A DNA stretch of 64,000 nucleotides from Bacillota bacterium (GCA_020161295.1 JAIUOA010000002.1:186001-250000), one strand, 5' to 3'. Positions 1 to 8,839 are shown, counted from the first letter of the stretch. A program made the numbers and translations. Notes: generated by a model not told the origin, from the letters alone.

Positions 1-2231
1 ACATGCACGGTGATCACGTGATTAGCGTAATGGAGGGGCTGACCATTATCATCCATCAACTGAAGACTTACGCGCGTCACATCATAGGTGGTACCCTCAC
101 GAAGGGTGTCATCATCAGCGACGACCGTGAGCTGAGGAGGGCGACTAGAATCTTTTAAAACCGAGCATACCACCGAATTTGCGATATAACCATCAAACCG
201 GAATACTGTGGATTTTTCACCCCAACTGGCGATGTATTTACCGTAAAGACGCGCGCCCTCTGCCATGTCCATTTTATATTTCATGAAGAGCAAGCCCATT
301 TTTAATTGATCCAACAAAGGCAGTTTATTGCCCTTTTCAACAAACTTCAGTAATAAGCGCTTGATGGTTTCGGCGTCCTTCGGCGAAAACCGTTCCTGGT
401 CCTTTATGAGTGAGCCGATAAGATCATCCACGATGATGGGAGGATGTGGCAGGTGACCGAAATTGACACGGTCAGGTGTGAACGTGGACAGATACACGTC
501 GTTTTTATAGACCTTCACTTCCTCGCAATTGGTAAAAATCGTAATTTTTCCTAATTCAGAGGCATCAAAATCTCCGACATAGAGGTTACTGGCAACCGTC
601 ATCAAAGGCTTGGTATCGGATTGTGACGCGTAAACGGCTGCAGCGTATTTTGGCAACCTGAATGCATCAAGTACACCATGATAACAGATTCGATCACCAG
701 AACCGAAATCCTTATGGGTATTGTAGTCGTTCATACACCATCCGATAGCGCCACTTATCTCATTAGAAGCGTAAGCGGCTTCAAGTACACGGGCATGTCT
801 ATAGGCATGCTCGATTCTTTTTGATTCAGAGTCGAAGGTTTTCGTAGGGAACATGTGCCCGTTATGTTCGGTGACCAAATAAGGAACCCTTTTTTTTGCG
901 ATGTCTTTAACGGTATCCAGTGCATGGTTATATCCGCGATGAACGAAGTCGTTATACGTATAGACGTCTTCTAAAAGATGACTACCGGCGAAGTTACGCA
1001 CACCGCCAGTTGGTCGTGTGGTATCTAGGGATTTCGCCATGGCATTGGTTTTTTCATAAAAGGCATCCGAATCGGGGGATTCGTTGATGCGAACACCCCA
1101 TATGATGACAGAAGGGTGGTTCCAATCCCTTCGAATCATCTCCTCGACATTTTTGATGGCGATGCTTTGCCACGCTTCATCACCGATGTGTTGCCAGCCA
1201 GGAATTTCATTGAAAACGAGTAGCCCGATTTCATCACAGCGATCAAGAAAATGCTTCGATGGAGGATAATGGGAGGATCTGACGATGTTGACACCTAACG
1301 TATTTTTTAAAAGATCCGCATCGGCGTACTGTGCACGCCAAGGCATGGCATAGCCCACATAGGGGTAGGACTGATGACGGTTAAGGCCTCTAAGCTTGAG
1401 CGGTTGACCGTTAAGGGTGAATCCTGTTTCAGTAAAGGACACTGTCCTAAAGCCGATCATCGCTTCCCAGTAGTCGATAACCGCATCGGCCGTTTCGAGC
1501 TGAAGAATCATCCGATAGCGCTTCGGAGCATCGATATGCCATGGGACAAGTGATGTTTGCGAATGAAGTTCAAGTGTCATCTGTAGATCAGTGATTCCTG
1601 AGATTGCCTGATGGGCGATGAGTGTTTCGCCATCATAAAGTGAGCAAATTAAGCCCTTTGCGCCTGCTGTGAGCGTCAGTAGAACCTTCGCATAAAAGTG
1701 GCCCTCTTCATCCGTCGGGGTTTCAACCTTTACAGATTTAAAATGCGTATGATTTCGTGTTATCAGCTGAACCTCACGGTAGATACCGCCATAGGTCAGA
1801 TAGTCGATGACGAACCCAAATGGCGGAATGTTTTGCGCCTCGGCGCTGTTTACTCTAACCATCAGCCAGTTGTTCTGAGGGGCTAAAACATCTGTTATGT
1901 CCACTTCGAATGGCGTATAACCCCCTTGATGGGAACCGACCTCGATTCCGTTTAGATACACCACAGCACTGGCCATGACGCCTTCGAAATGGACGAGAAC
2001 CAATTGATCAGAATCCTTTTCAATTTCAGGAAGCTTCGTTTTATATAGACTTTCGAACTGATAGATGGATTCGTCAAAGTAGTGGTGAGGCATAACGACA
2101 TTTGTATGAGGTATGCGAACCGGTTCGAAGTCTACGACCTGATCATAGGTGGCTAGGTCGCCATCATGGAATCCCTTGCGAAAGAACCAGTTGTTATTAA
2201 TGGGCAACGAGGTGCCAACTTTTTTTTTCAT
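1..2231 (-). CDS. Glycoside hydrolase family 2 protein (beta-galactosidase/beta-glucuronidase-like), 3' end cut by window edge
   Basis: The minus-strand frame is open from an ATG at 2231 to the window edge, about 743 codons without a stop, so the C-terminus is missing. It reads as a GH2 enzyme: an N-terminal sugar-binding beta domain, a middle sandwich domain, then the TIM barrel. The barrel carries RGLNRHQSYPYVG, the acid/base region WGVRINESPDSD and a likely nucleophile region YLVTEHNGH; GH2 enzymes use one Glu from each. No signal peptide is visible, so it probably acts in the cytoplasm on a glycoside brought in by the symporter encoded directly upstream (8-nt gap). The substrate (galactoside, glucuronide or other) cannot be read from the sequence. 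Confidence 0.88.
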   Translation of the reverse strand, partial: MKKKVGTSLPINNNWFFRKGFHDGDLATYDQVVDFEPVRIPHTNVVMPHHYFDESIYQFESLYKTKLPEIEKDSDQLVLVHFEGVMASAVVYLNGIEVGSHQGGYTPFEVDITDVLAPQNNWLMVRVNSAEAQNIPPFGFVIDYLTYGGIYREVQLITRNHTHFKSVKVETPTDEEGHFYAKVLLTLTAGAKGLICSLYDGETLIAHQAISGITDLQMTLELHSQTSLVPWHIDAPKRYRMILQLETADAVIDYWEAMIGFRTVSFTETGFTLNGQPLKLRGLNRHQSYPYVGYAMPWRAQYADADLLKNTLGVNIVRSSHYPPSKHFLDRCDEIGLLVFNEIPGWQHIGDEAWQSIAIKNVEEMIRRDWNHPSVIIWGVRINESPDSDAFYEKTNAMAKSLDTTRPTGGVRNFAGSHLLEDVYTYNDFVHRGYNHALDTVKDIAKKRVPYLVTEHNGHMFPTKTFDSESKRIEHAYRHARVLEAAYASNEISGAIGWCMNDYNTHKDFGSGDRICYHGVLDAFRLPKYAAAVYASQSDTKPLMTVASNLYVGDFDASELGKITIFTNCEEVKVYKNDVYLSTFTPDRVNFGHLPHPPIIVDDLIGSLIKDQERFSPKDAETIKRLLLKFVEKGNKLPLLDQLKMGLLFMKYKMDMAEGARLYGKYIASWGEKSTVFRFDGYIANSVVCSVLKDSSRPPQLTVVADDDTLREGTTYDVTRVSLQLMDDNGQPLHYANHVITVH

Positions 2232-2239
2232 AAAACCCC

Positions 2240-3574
2240 CTACTTAGTACCAAGGCCGAGCTCGGACACTAATTTTTCGTAAAATGCAGCATCGATTTTA
2301 TAAAGCCTTCTGTAAATCAGTAAACTTCCTATGAGTCCGAAGATGGGCACCACGAACATGAGGAAACGCATGCCAGCTAAAGTCGCCGTCGACTGGACAG
2401 TATCTGGGATGAATCCCACCACGTCGAGTCCTAATCCCACGACGAAGGCACTGAGAGCAGAAGCGAGCTTAACCACGAAGGTCTGTACACTAAAGACGAT
2501 GCTTTCACTACGTACCCCAAGCTTCCACTCGCCGTATTCAACCGTGTCTGCCAGCATGGCGGTGGTGAGAATATTCATTAGCCCTAAGCCCACGAAGATG
2601 AAGAACCCGCTGACGAAGAGGAAAGGCACGGAAAAGAACCCGAACTGACCAGCAGAGAATAAGCCGACATAACCGAAAATCGATACGGAAACCCCGGTGG
2701 TGAATATCTGCTTACGCGTTAATTTTTTGCTGAAGAGCGGGAATCCCACCATGGCTAATATTTGTGCGATGCCGGCCACAGCAGCGAAAACGCTATAAAG
2801 CACTTCGTTCTTTACATCGTATTTGAAGAAATAAATGCCGAGTGTGGTGGTGATGTAGGTAGAAACGTTGAATAACACCACTGTCGCCATGACAACCATC
2901 AGTTGGTCATTCGCCAGTAACAAGTTAAATAAACTTTTCACAGATACTTTATCCTGTACCACACTTACGTGTTCACTAACATTTTTAACCGTTGATGTTA
3001 TCAATAAAACGAACAACACTGCAATTCCCATGGCAACCATGCGATAACCTGCTAGGTCATCACCAGCACCAAGCGCTTTAACCAGTGGGACTGTGGCCAC
3101 GGTCACTACTGTAAAACCGATTCCTGCACAGACCCTCGCAACCACTGCGATATTCTCCCGTTCCTTTTGCTGAGTTGAGAGGGCGGGAATCATGGACCAA
3201 AATGGGATGTCCATAAGCGTGTAGGTCACGCCCCACAAGACATATAAAATTGCTGCAGACCATTTCATAACCGACATGGAGGTTTCAGGTATGGAGAATA
3301 GAAGCACGATGATGATCGCATTTAGTAGGGTGCCAATGAAAATCCATGGACGAAATTTACCGTGACGGGATCTGGTATTTTCAACAATCATCCCCATAAT
3401 CGGATCGTTTAACGCATCAAAAGCTCTGGCAAACAAGAACAATGTCCCTAAAAATAAGGCGCTGATGCCTAATAAATCGTTTAAGAAAAAGAGAATGTAA
3501 CCGGACACAAAGCCATATACCAAATCCTTACCGAGTGCACCTGCACCATAATACATTTTTTCCTTACTCTTCAT
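2240..3574 (-). CDS. GPH-family sugar:cation symporter (MelB/XynP-like MFS transporter)
   Basis: A 444-residue protein with about twelve hydrophobic segments. The N-terminal part has the GPH family signature: FDALNDPIMGMIVENTRSR followed by HGKFRPW, matching the DP-x-x-G and GKFRPW loop motifs of melibiose/glucuronide/xyloside permeases. GPH transporters bring in glycosides with Na+ or H+. It lies between the TetR regulator (18-nt gap) and the GH2 gene (8-nt gap) on the same strand, so import and hydrolysis of one glycoside in a single operon is the natural reading. Specificity is unknown. Confidence 0.9.
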   Translation of the reverse strand: MKSKEKMYYGAGALGKDLVYGFVSGYILFFLNDLLGISALFLGTLFLFARAFDALNDPIMGMIVENTRSRHGKFRPWIFIGTLLNAIIIVLLFSIPETSMSVMKWSAAILYVLWGVTYTLMDIPFWSMIPALSTQQKERENIAVVARVCAGIGFTVVTVATVPLVKALGAGDDLAGYRMVAMGIAVLFVLLITSTVKNVSEHVSVVQDKVSVKSLFNLLLANDQLMVVMATVVLFNVSTYITTTLGIYFFKYDVKNEVLYSVFAAVAGIAQILAMVGFPLFSKKLTRKQIFTTGVSVSIFGYVGLFSAGQFGFFSVPFLFVSGFFIFVGLGLMNILTTAMLADTVEYGEWKLGVRSESIVFSVQTFVVKLASALSAFVVGLGLDVVGFIPDTVQSTATLAGMRFLMFVVPIFGLIGSLLIYRRLYKIDAAFYEKLVSELGLGTK

Positions 3575-3592
3575 ATAAAGTCCCCCTAAAAA

Positions 3593-4141
3593 TTAATGAT
3601 TTTGGATCATGCCATAAATGATGGTTTCGATACACGTCCGCATAAGCTTCTCAGGTTCATGGCTTTCTTCGAGAAGCAGTTGTTTGTATAGCCCTAAAAA
3701 AAGTATTTTAAAGATGTGAGGCTCAATGGGTTTAATTTCCCCTGAAGCGATGCAGATGCTTAGCAGTGAAAACGTTTCATCCCAATTGCTTTCAAGGTGC
3801 TGATCAACCCTTTCATATAAATCGGGATAGACCTTTTTTAGCGCAGGAATTTGATGATAGTTGAACACTTCAAAATCAGGATAAACAGCCAGTAAAGAAA
3901 TCAACCGTTCTACGTTTGATAAGGAGTGGTCCTCATAAACTTCATGCTCTTTTCGTTTGATTTCTGCAAATAATGAGTCGATAATGGCTGATAGCAAAGC
4001 CTCCTTGCTTTCGTAGTACTTGTATAATGTTTTCTTGCTCATTTTAAGTGCGCTTGCGATATCATCCAGTTTAAAGTTAACCCCCTGTGAGTTGAACTGG
4101 ATGATGGCTTCATGAAGAATTTTTTTTTGGTTCGAGTTCAA
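3593..4141 (-). CDS. TetR/AcrR-family transcriptional regulator, probable repressor of the glycoside operon
   Basis: The N-terminal helix-turn-helix is typical of TetR proteins: FKLDDIASALKMSKKTLYKYY followed by ESKEALL. The C-terminal helical half would bind an effector. The frame can be extended to an ATG at 4204, but that codon lies inside a good -10 element. I therefore choose TTG at 4141, which has an AAAAAGGAGG site seven bases upstream and gives 182 residues. First gene of the operon with the GPH symporter and GH2 enzyme. An inverted repeat across the predicted transcription start suggests autorepression and control of the whole operon; effector unknown, perhaps a sugar. Confidence 0.87.
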   Translation of the reverse strand: MNSNQKKILHEAIIQFNSQGVNFKLDDIASALKMSKKTLYKYYESKEALLSAIIDSLFAEIKRKEHEVYEDHSLSNVERLISLLAVYPDFEVFNYHQIPALKKVYPDLYERVDQHLESNWDETFSLLSICIASGEIKPIEPHIFKILFLGLYKQLLLEESHEPEKLMRTCIETIIYGMIQNH

Positions 4142-4166
4142 ATAATCGACCTCCTTTTTGAGTGAA

Positions 4167-4194
4167 GGAAACTCAAAAACTATTTTCAGTTTCC
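4167..4194 (-). promoter_or_regulatory. Candidate TetR operator (inverted repeat)
   Basis: GGAAACT and AGTTTCC form 7-bp inverted arms separated by 14 bases, with a further AT-rich near-symmetry (AAAACTATTTT) inside. It spans about +1 to +27 relative to the minus-strand promoter at 4200-4229, a normal place for a TetR repressor to act. Binding is inferred from position and symmetry. Confidence 0.5.
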
Positions 4195-4199
4195 ATGCT

Positions 4200-4229
4200 A
4201 TCATATTTCATTTTTTCTTTCAATCACAA
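4200..4229 (-). promoter_or_regulatory. Sigma-A type promoter of the tetR-symporter-GH2 operon
   Basis: On the minus strand, TTGTGA (4229-4224) and TATGAT (4205-4200) are spaced by 18 bases. The predicted start near 4193 gives a leader of about 50 nt to the TTG start codon. Confidence 0.55.
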
Positions 4230-4347
4230 AGTAAGGATTTGATTAAAAAGTCGTTAGAAAAGTCTAAGCCAATGCTAAACTCGCATGGGTTTCTAAAAAA
4301 ACGCGTGAAACGTATAGTATAGCTAGAGGGATAAACGAGGTGAAAGC

Positions 4348-5352
4348 ATGTTAAATCTTAAGCTGAAAAAACTTTCTGAAGAAGAGTTGGTCAGTCGAAT
4401 AAAAAAGTGTCTGGATGCCTGTGATGCAGACGAATTAAAAATGATGAAATTTAGTGGTTTGCTTAACGACATGATTTCAGATGAGCATGGCCTTAAGCTT
4501 AGGCTCGTGACGTTGGCGAAGAATGGTTATGTGTCACAGCTTGAGAAGCTTAAGTCCAGTGATCAAGCCGCCAAAAAAGTGGAAAAGCTGGCCTCGCAGT
4601 TTGCAAAATCCACAGGATTTAGCTATGAAGCCTCCTATGAAACGCTGAGACTTATGGCGAAAGCGATGCAGGTTAAGTCTGAAAAGTTGGCACCTATAGG
4701 TGAAACGCCTGCCCTTCGAATTGTTCCACCGATGGGTGGGAACTTTTCTCAGAAGCATTTTGGTGAGGGGACACAGCAATTAAATACGCCTATACAGTCA
4801 CAGCAATCAGCAAATAGAGCCATCGCACCTGAGGTAAACGGAAAGCTTAAAAAGCGTCGCGTTCGAAACAAGCTCAATTTATGGGCATATTTGATTTGGC
4901 TGGTTGGAATGCCATTAGCAGCCAGTGTACTTTATTTCGAGTATGGACAATGGGATGCTTTTATAGCGTTCGGTATGAAAACCATAAACGACCTTAACCT
5001 CTCCAACCCGTGGATTGCGGCCATCGGACTAGGCATCACGCTCGCGACGTTACTCCCCATCAGTGTCAATTGGATTTCTAAAAAGAACTTGATCAGTTTT
5101 TACCCGATGTTGCTTTTAGGCTGGGAAATGGTGCTTTTTACCATGGGACAAAATGGCGATGTGAATTACATGGCCATGCAGCTAGCAACTGGACTCGTAT
5201 TATTTGGTTCTTTCGCTCTTTTAGGTTCGACAGCCTATCGTCTCCCTAAAGGTGCCTATGAATATACGGCTTATCGCGCACTAGTGCCTTATTACCTTTC
5301 AGCATTGGTATGGTTAGGTGGCCAGTTTATCTTTTACGCAAGATTGATATAA
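4348..5352 (+). CDS. Unrecognised five-TM membrane protein heading the kinase/vWA/phosphatase operon
   Basis: I do not recognise this 334-residue protein. Residues 1-115 form a soluble, charged helical domain; 120-170 is a Pro/Gln-rich and then basic linker (KLKKRRVRNK), and about five hydrophobic segments follow near 177-197, 221-242, 249-267, 275-297 and 311-333. The basic linker before the first TM suggests the helical domain is cytoplasmic. The start is ATG 4348 behind a GAGGTG site. Only 11 bases separate it from the kinase gene, so it is probably cotranscribed with the kinase, vWA and PP2C genes, and could be their membrane anchor or target. That role is inference from context. Confidence 0.75.
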   Translation: MLNLKLKKLSEEELVSRIKKCLDACDADELKMMKFSGLLNDMISDEHGLKLRLVTLAKNGYVSQLEKLKSSDQAAKKVEKLASQFAKSTGFSYEASYETLRLMAKAMQVKSEKLAPIGETPALRIVPPMGGNFSQKHFGEGTQQLNTPIQSQQSANRAIAPEVNGKLKKRRVRNKLNLWAYLIWLVGMPLAASVLYFEYGQWDAFIAFGMKTINDLNLSNPWIAAIGLGITLATLLPISVNWISKKNLISFYPMLLLGWEMVLFTMGQNGDVNYMAMQLATGLVLFGSFALLGSTAYRLPKGAYEYTAYRALVPYYLSALVWLGGQFIFYARLI

Positions 5353-5363
5353 AGGAGGATGAC

Positions 5364-6692
5364 ATGTCGGATAGTTTATCAAAAGGAACCTGGGTCGCTT
5401 CCAACGAGCGGCGCTATAAGGTGCTTGAAGAAATCGGAAGCGGCGGACAAGGCAACGTCTATCTGGTCGAAAGCGAAGGCATGAAGTACGCTTTAAAATG
5501 GTATAACAAAACGTCTTCCACAGTGGAGCAGTACAGGGGAATCGAGCTTTTGGTCGATAAAGGTGCACCTAGTGAAAAATTCATCTGGCCCCTGGTCATC
5601 GTCGAAGGGGAATCAAAGGATAATTTTGGGTATGTGATGCCACTTATCGATACGAAGCGCTATACTAAGCTGACCCATTACTTTGGTGGCGAAATCAAAG
5701 TGAAGCGATATGAATATTTGATAGATGCCTGCATTAAAATAGCGCATGGCTATAATGAGCTTCATTTAAGTGGCTTATGCTATCGTGATATTTCGTTCGG
5801 AAACCTGTTTGTGGATTTCAGTACAGGAGATATCTTGATTTGTGATAATGATAACGTCACCATCGATAACCTTATCGGAACCGATCAAATTTGGGGAACA
5901 CAAGGTTTCATGGCACCAGAAGTCGTTAGGGGTGAGAAAGCGCCAAGCACTCAGACGGATCTCTTTTCGCTTTCAGTGGTACTGTTTAGGATGCTTCATC
6001 TTCAGCACCCGCTTCAAGGGAAGCGAGAGTACGAAATCGAGATTGTGGATTATGATGCGTTAGTGGATTTATATGGAAAAAACCCCGTGTTTATCTATGA
6101 CCCCATCGATGAAACCAATCGACCGGTGAAGGGCAAGAAGGACATTGCTGACGGGTACTGGCAAATCATGCCCTCCTTTATCAAGGAACGCTTTACAGAA
6201 GCCTTTACTGTAGGGTTAAACGATCCAAATCACCGCGTGAGAGAGAGCATCTGGATCAGGGATTTGCTCATGCTGAAGGCATCCTTGATGTACTGTTATC
6301 AGTGTGGTGCGCAATTGTTCTACGACCGTCATCGTTTGAACCGACAAGATAATTGTCCACACTGTAATACTAAGGTGAGCGTTTTACCACCACGATTACG
6401 GATTAACGATAGAATCGTCATGCTGAACCATGACACTGTCCTCAGTGCAGCAGAAGTGGATGACACACGCTTAATGGACTATGAAGCGCCTTATATGAAG
6501 GTGGAGATTCATCCGAGACATCCTGAAATCTGGGGTATTAAAAACCTTTCAGATGATGTATGGCGATATACGACGAAAGACGGGACTGAAAAAGAAGTGG
6601 TCAAAGATGGTGTTATTCCCATGAGAGAAGGTCAGGAAATCGTTTTTGGACGATTTGAGGGGCAGATTCGAATGGGCGTTAAGTTAAAATAA
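5364..6692 (+). CDS. Serine/threonine protein kinase with C-terminal zinc ribbon (TerY-P triad-type)
   Basis: Residues 1-305 are a eukaryotic-type kinase: glycine loop GSGGQGNVYLV (25-35), Lys45 in ALKW, catalytic loop YRDISFGN (140-147), metal site DND (161-163, in place of DFG) and APE (184-186). HRD is YRD and the usual catalytic-loop Lys is Ser, so this is a divergent group. A zinc ribbon follows (C311-x2-C314, C331-x2-C334), then a C-terminal beta-rich module (380-442) containing HPRHPEIWGIKNLS, which recurs at the end of the PP2C protein. Start ATG 5364 has AAAGGAGGATGAC; the longer frame from 5310 lies within the previous gene. Paired kinase, vWA and PP2C genes define the TerY-P triad; the substrate is unknown. 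Confidence 0.88.
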   Translation: MSDSLSKGTWVASNERRYKVLEEIGSGGQGNVYLVESEGMKYALKWYNKTSSTVEQYRGIELLVDKGAPSEKFIWPLVIVEGESKDNFGYVMPLIDTKRYTKLTHYFGGEIKVKRYEYLIDACIKIAHGYNELHLSGLCYRDISFGNLFVDFSTGDILICDNDNVTIDNLIGTDQIWGTQGFMAPEVVRGEKAPSTQTDLFSLSVVLFRMLHLQHPLQGKREYEIEIVDYDALVDLYGKNPVFIYDPIDETNRPVKGKKDIADGYWQIMPSFIKERFTEAFTVGLNDPNHRVRESIWIRDLLMLKASLMYCYQCGAQLFYDRHRLNRQDNCPHCNTKVSVLPPRLRINDRIVMLNHDTVLSAAEVDDTRLMDYEAPYMKVEIHPRHPEIWGIKNLSDDVWRYTTKDGTEKEVVKDGVIPMREGQEIVFGRFEGQIRMGVKLK

Positions 6693-6707
6693 ATGGAGGA
6701 TAAACCA

Positions 6708-7382
6708 ATGATGGATAGAGAAAGTAGAATGGGCAACAGAGATTTACATTTGTTTTTTTTAATCGATGCATCTGATTCCATGAGCTATGGTGGAAAGATC
6801 GAAACGCTGAATAACGCCATTAGAGAATCGATTCCGCATATCCGTGAAATCGCTCGCGATGCCGAGGGAAGCATCAAGGTTCATGCATTGACTTTTTCAA
6901 CGGGTGCTAGGTGGGTTCAAAAAAATGTGGACATCAGAGATTTCACCTGGGAAAACATGACGACAAAGGGTGTTACCGATATGGGGAGAGGCTTTGAACT
7001 CCTCGCTGAAAAATTGGAAAATGATTTTCAAGGTGAAAGAGGCTACCAACCGGTTATGATTCTCTTATCGGATGGACTACCGACCGATGACTATGAAGCA
7101 GGCCTTAAGAAGCTTAAAAATACCAAATGGGGTGCTAAAGCCATTAGGATTTCCATTGCTATAGGCTCTGAAACGGATTTAGATGTGCTTCAGGCATTTA
7201 TCGGCGATAGCTTTAGAGGAGAACTCAAACCGCTAAAGGCGAAGAATGCATCAGAACTGAAAAACTATATTCGCTGGGCTTCCACAGCTGCATCCACAGC
7301 GTCCATCAATCCACTTAAAGGGATGTTACCGCCACCGCCAGCTGTGACACCTGAATCGGATGTGGACGAGATCGATTGGTAG
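6708..7382 (+). CDS. von Willebrand factor A domain protein (TerY-like)
   Basis: A 224-residue vWA protein with an intact metal-ion-dependent adhesion site: DASDS (residues 20-24), Thr90 in VTDMG and Asp122 in LLSDGLPTDD. The end is a Pro-rich tail (PPPPAV) with an acidic tip. Start ATG 6708 is preceded by GGAGGA; the ATG at 6693 overlaps that site and is not used. It follows the kinase stop by 15 bases and precedes the PP2C gene by 7. In TerY-type systems the vWA protein is thought to act as a metal-dependent scaffold; here it probably links kinase and phosphatase. Confidence 0.87.
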   Translation: MMDRESRMGNRDLHLFFLIDASDSMSYGGKIETLNNAIRESIPHIREIARDAEGSIKVHALTFSTGARWVQKNVDIRDFTWENMTTKGVTDMGRGFELLAEKLENDFQGERGYQPVMILLSDGLPTDDYEAGLKKLKNTKWGAKAIRISIAIGSETDLDVLQAFIGDSFRGELKPLKAKNASELKNYIRWASTAASTASINPLKGMLPPPPAVTPESDVDEIDW

Positions 7383-7389
7383 GATTCCC

Positions 7390-8838
7390 ATGAACTGGGC
7401 GGTTAAGGCGCGTTCAATCCGTGGCGTTTCCCATGAAAAAAAAGGCACCCCCAATCAAGATGCTTGGGGGTGTGCCCGTTTTGGGTCATATGCTGAGGGA
7501 ATCGCGTTAAGCGATGGTCACGGTGGTGAAGATTATCAACACAGCGATTTTGGGGCAAAGGCAGCGGTAGACAGTTTTCTGGAAATCGTCTCTGAGTTGA
7601 GTGAGCGTCATGAAGATTGCGACACCATCGGACGCACATTGGAAGGTGAGGGTGCCATCTTACTAAAACAACGCTGGCTTGAAAAAATAAGTAGGCATGA
7701 AGGGTTTGTGACAGAACGTTCTTATGGTTGCACATTGCTCGGTGCGCTCAGAACAGAAGAGGGGTTCGTCCTCCTTCAGCTAGGTGATGGTAAAGTTGCC
7801 TGTGTACTTGAGGATCAAACGGTCTATTACCCATTTGTGAGAGATTCGCGGTTTTCATTTAACGAGACAGCCTCTTTAGCTTCTCCTGATGCCCCGTTTG
7901 AGATGTCAGTTCGGGTGCTGACTGGCGATTTAAAACCCATAGCGGTGGTACTGGCGTCAGATGGCGTAGAAAATGCGTTTCCCTACGATCCGTATGATGA
8001 TGCAGGGTTTTATCTCGAACTAATGCGTCAAAGTGATGCGTCCGGCATTCAAACCCTATTGGAGGATGCAGCGAAGTATTCAAAGGATGACACCACGGCA
8101 GTGCTCTTAAGGGTTGAGCCTTGGCCTTTCGATGACAGGGCTCCCATTCCAGCCCGCGTTTGGGCTGAATCGATTCCTGAGCATTGGTTGTCACTTAAAC
8201 AGCTTGGGAGTCAGCGATTAAGCATGCGACTTTTCATGGGTGAAAGGTTCATTAATGCCGTCTCGAAACGCGGTGGATTAATGCCACTGAATTTCAGTGA
8301 GAAACAGCTTTATTACGATTCTGAAAGTGATAGCCTCCCTTTAGAGGTGATGTCCCCTGATATGAACACACTCGATTTAATAAGTCTTAGAAGGATACTG
8401 GATAAGCTGTTGGGGATTCCTGTTACTTCTTTTGACAGCTTGGATGAAATAAAAGCTCAGCTTATGCAAATGAGGCGAAATCTGCGATTCGACTATGATA
8501 CAGGACAGGAGTGGCTTGATAACTCGGGGCATACGATTCCGAATGTGGCTTTAAGGTCGCCAGCAGGCGTGTTCGAGGTCTATTTCGATGCTTGTCTGCG
8601 TTTATCTGAAGTTATACCGCTAACGGGCTGGAAAAATCCTATTTGGGGTAAGGTCGTTCAGCATCCAAATAAACCTCAGATTTGGGGGATCAAAAATTTG
8701 AGTAGTCACTCATGGCCATGTTATAACTCAGATGGAGCAGCGCTTAAGGAAATCCCCCCTGGTAATACGGTGACGTTGCGTCACGGAACGTGTTGCTTTA
8801 TTTATGGAATTCCTGTAAAATTTGAGATAAATTTCTAA
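7390..8838 (+). CDS. PP2C-type protein phosphatase with C-terminal module shared with the kinase
   Basis: A 482-residue protein. The N-terminal 250 residues are a PP2C domain: RGVSHEKKGTPNQDAWG (11-27), SDGHGGED (41-48), ASDGVENAF and KDDTTAVLL, containing the metal-binding aspartates. A middle helical region of unknown type follows. Residues 422-482 contain HPNKPQIWGIKNLS, clearly the same module as the kinase end. Start ATG 7390 lies 7 bases after the vWA stop; the upstream in-frame ATG at 7360 overlaps that gene. It should reverse the partner kinase. A strong terminator follows, so this is the last gene of the operon. Confidence 0.9.
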   Translation: MNWAVKARSIRGVSHEKKGTPNQDAWGCARFGSYAEGIALSDGHGGEDYQHSDFGAKAAVDSFLEIVSELSERHEDCDTIGRTLEGEGAILLKQRWLEKISRHEGFVTERSYGCTLLGALRTEEGFVLLQLGDGKVACVLEDQTVYYPFVRDSRFSFNETASLASPDAPFEMSVRVLTGDLKPIAVVLASDGVENAFPYDPYDDAGFYLELMRQSDASGIQTLLEDAAKYSKDDTTAVLLRVEPWPFDDRAPIPARVWAESIPEHWLSLKQLGSQRLSMRLFMGERFINAVSKRGGLMPLNFSEKQLYYDSESDSLPLEVMSPDMNTLDLISLRRILDKLLGIPVTSFDSLDEIKAQLMQMRRNLRFDYDTGQEWLDNSGHTIPNVALRSPAGVFEVYFDACLRLSEVIPLTGWKNPIWGKVVQHPNKPQIWGIKNLSSHSWPCYNSDGAALKEIPPGNTVTLRHGTCCFIYGIPVKFEINF

Positions 8839-8839
8839 A

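Noticed and set aside
2331..2648. 105-codon plus-strand frame opposite the sugar symporter
   Set aside because: It is antisense to a clear GPH transporter gene, has no ribosome site and low-complexity composition typical of a shadow frame.
3765..3780. TGAAAACGTTTCA, a cre-like palindrome
   Set aside because: It is 13 rather than 14 bases, so the half-sites are misspaced, and it lies inside the TetR coding sequence.
4142..4204. Longer TetR reading frame from an ATG at 4204
   Set aside because: That ATG lies in the predicted -10 element and has no ribosome site, whereas TTG 4141 has AAAAAGGAGG at good spacing.
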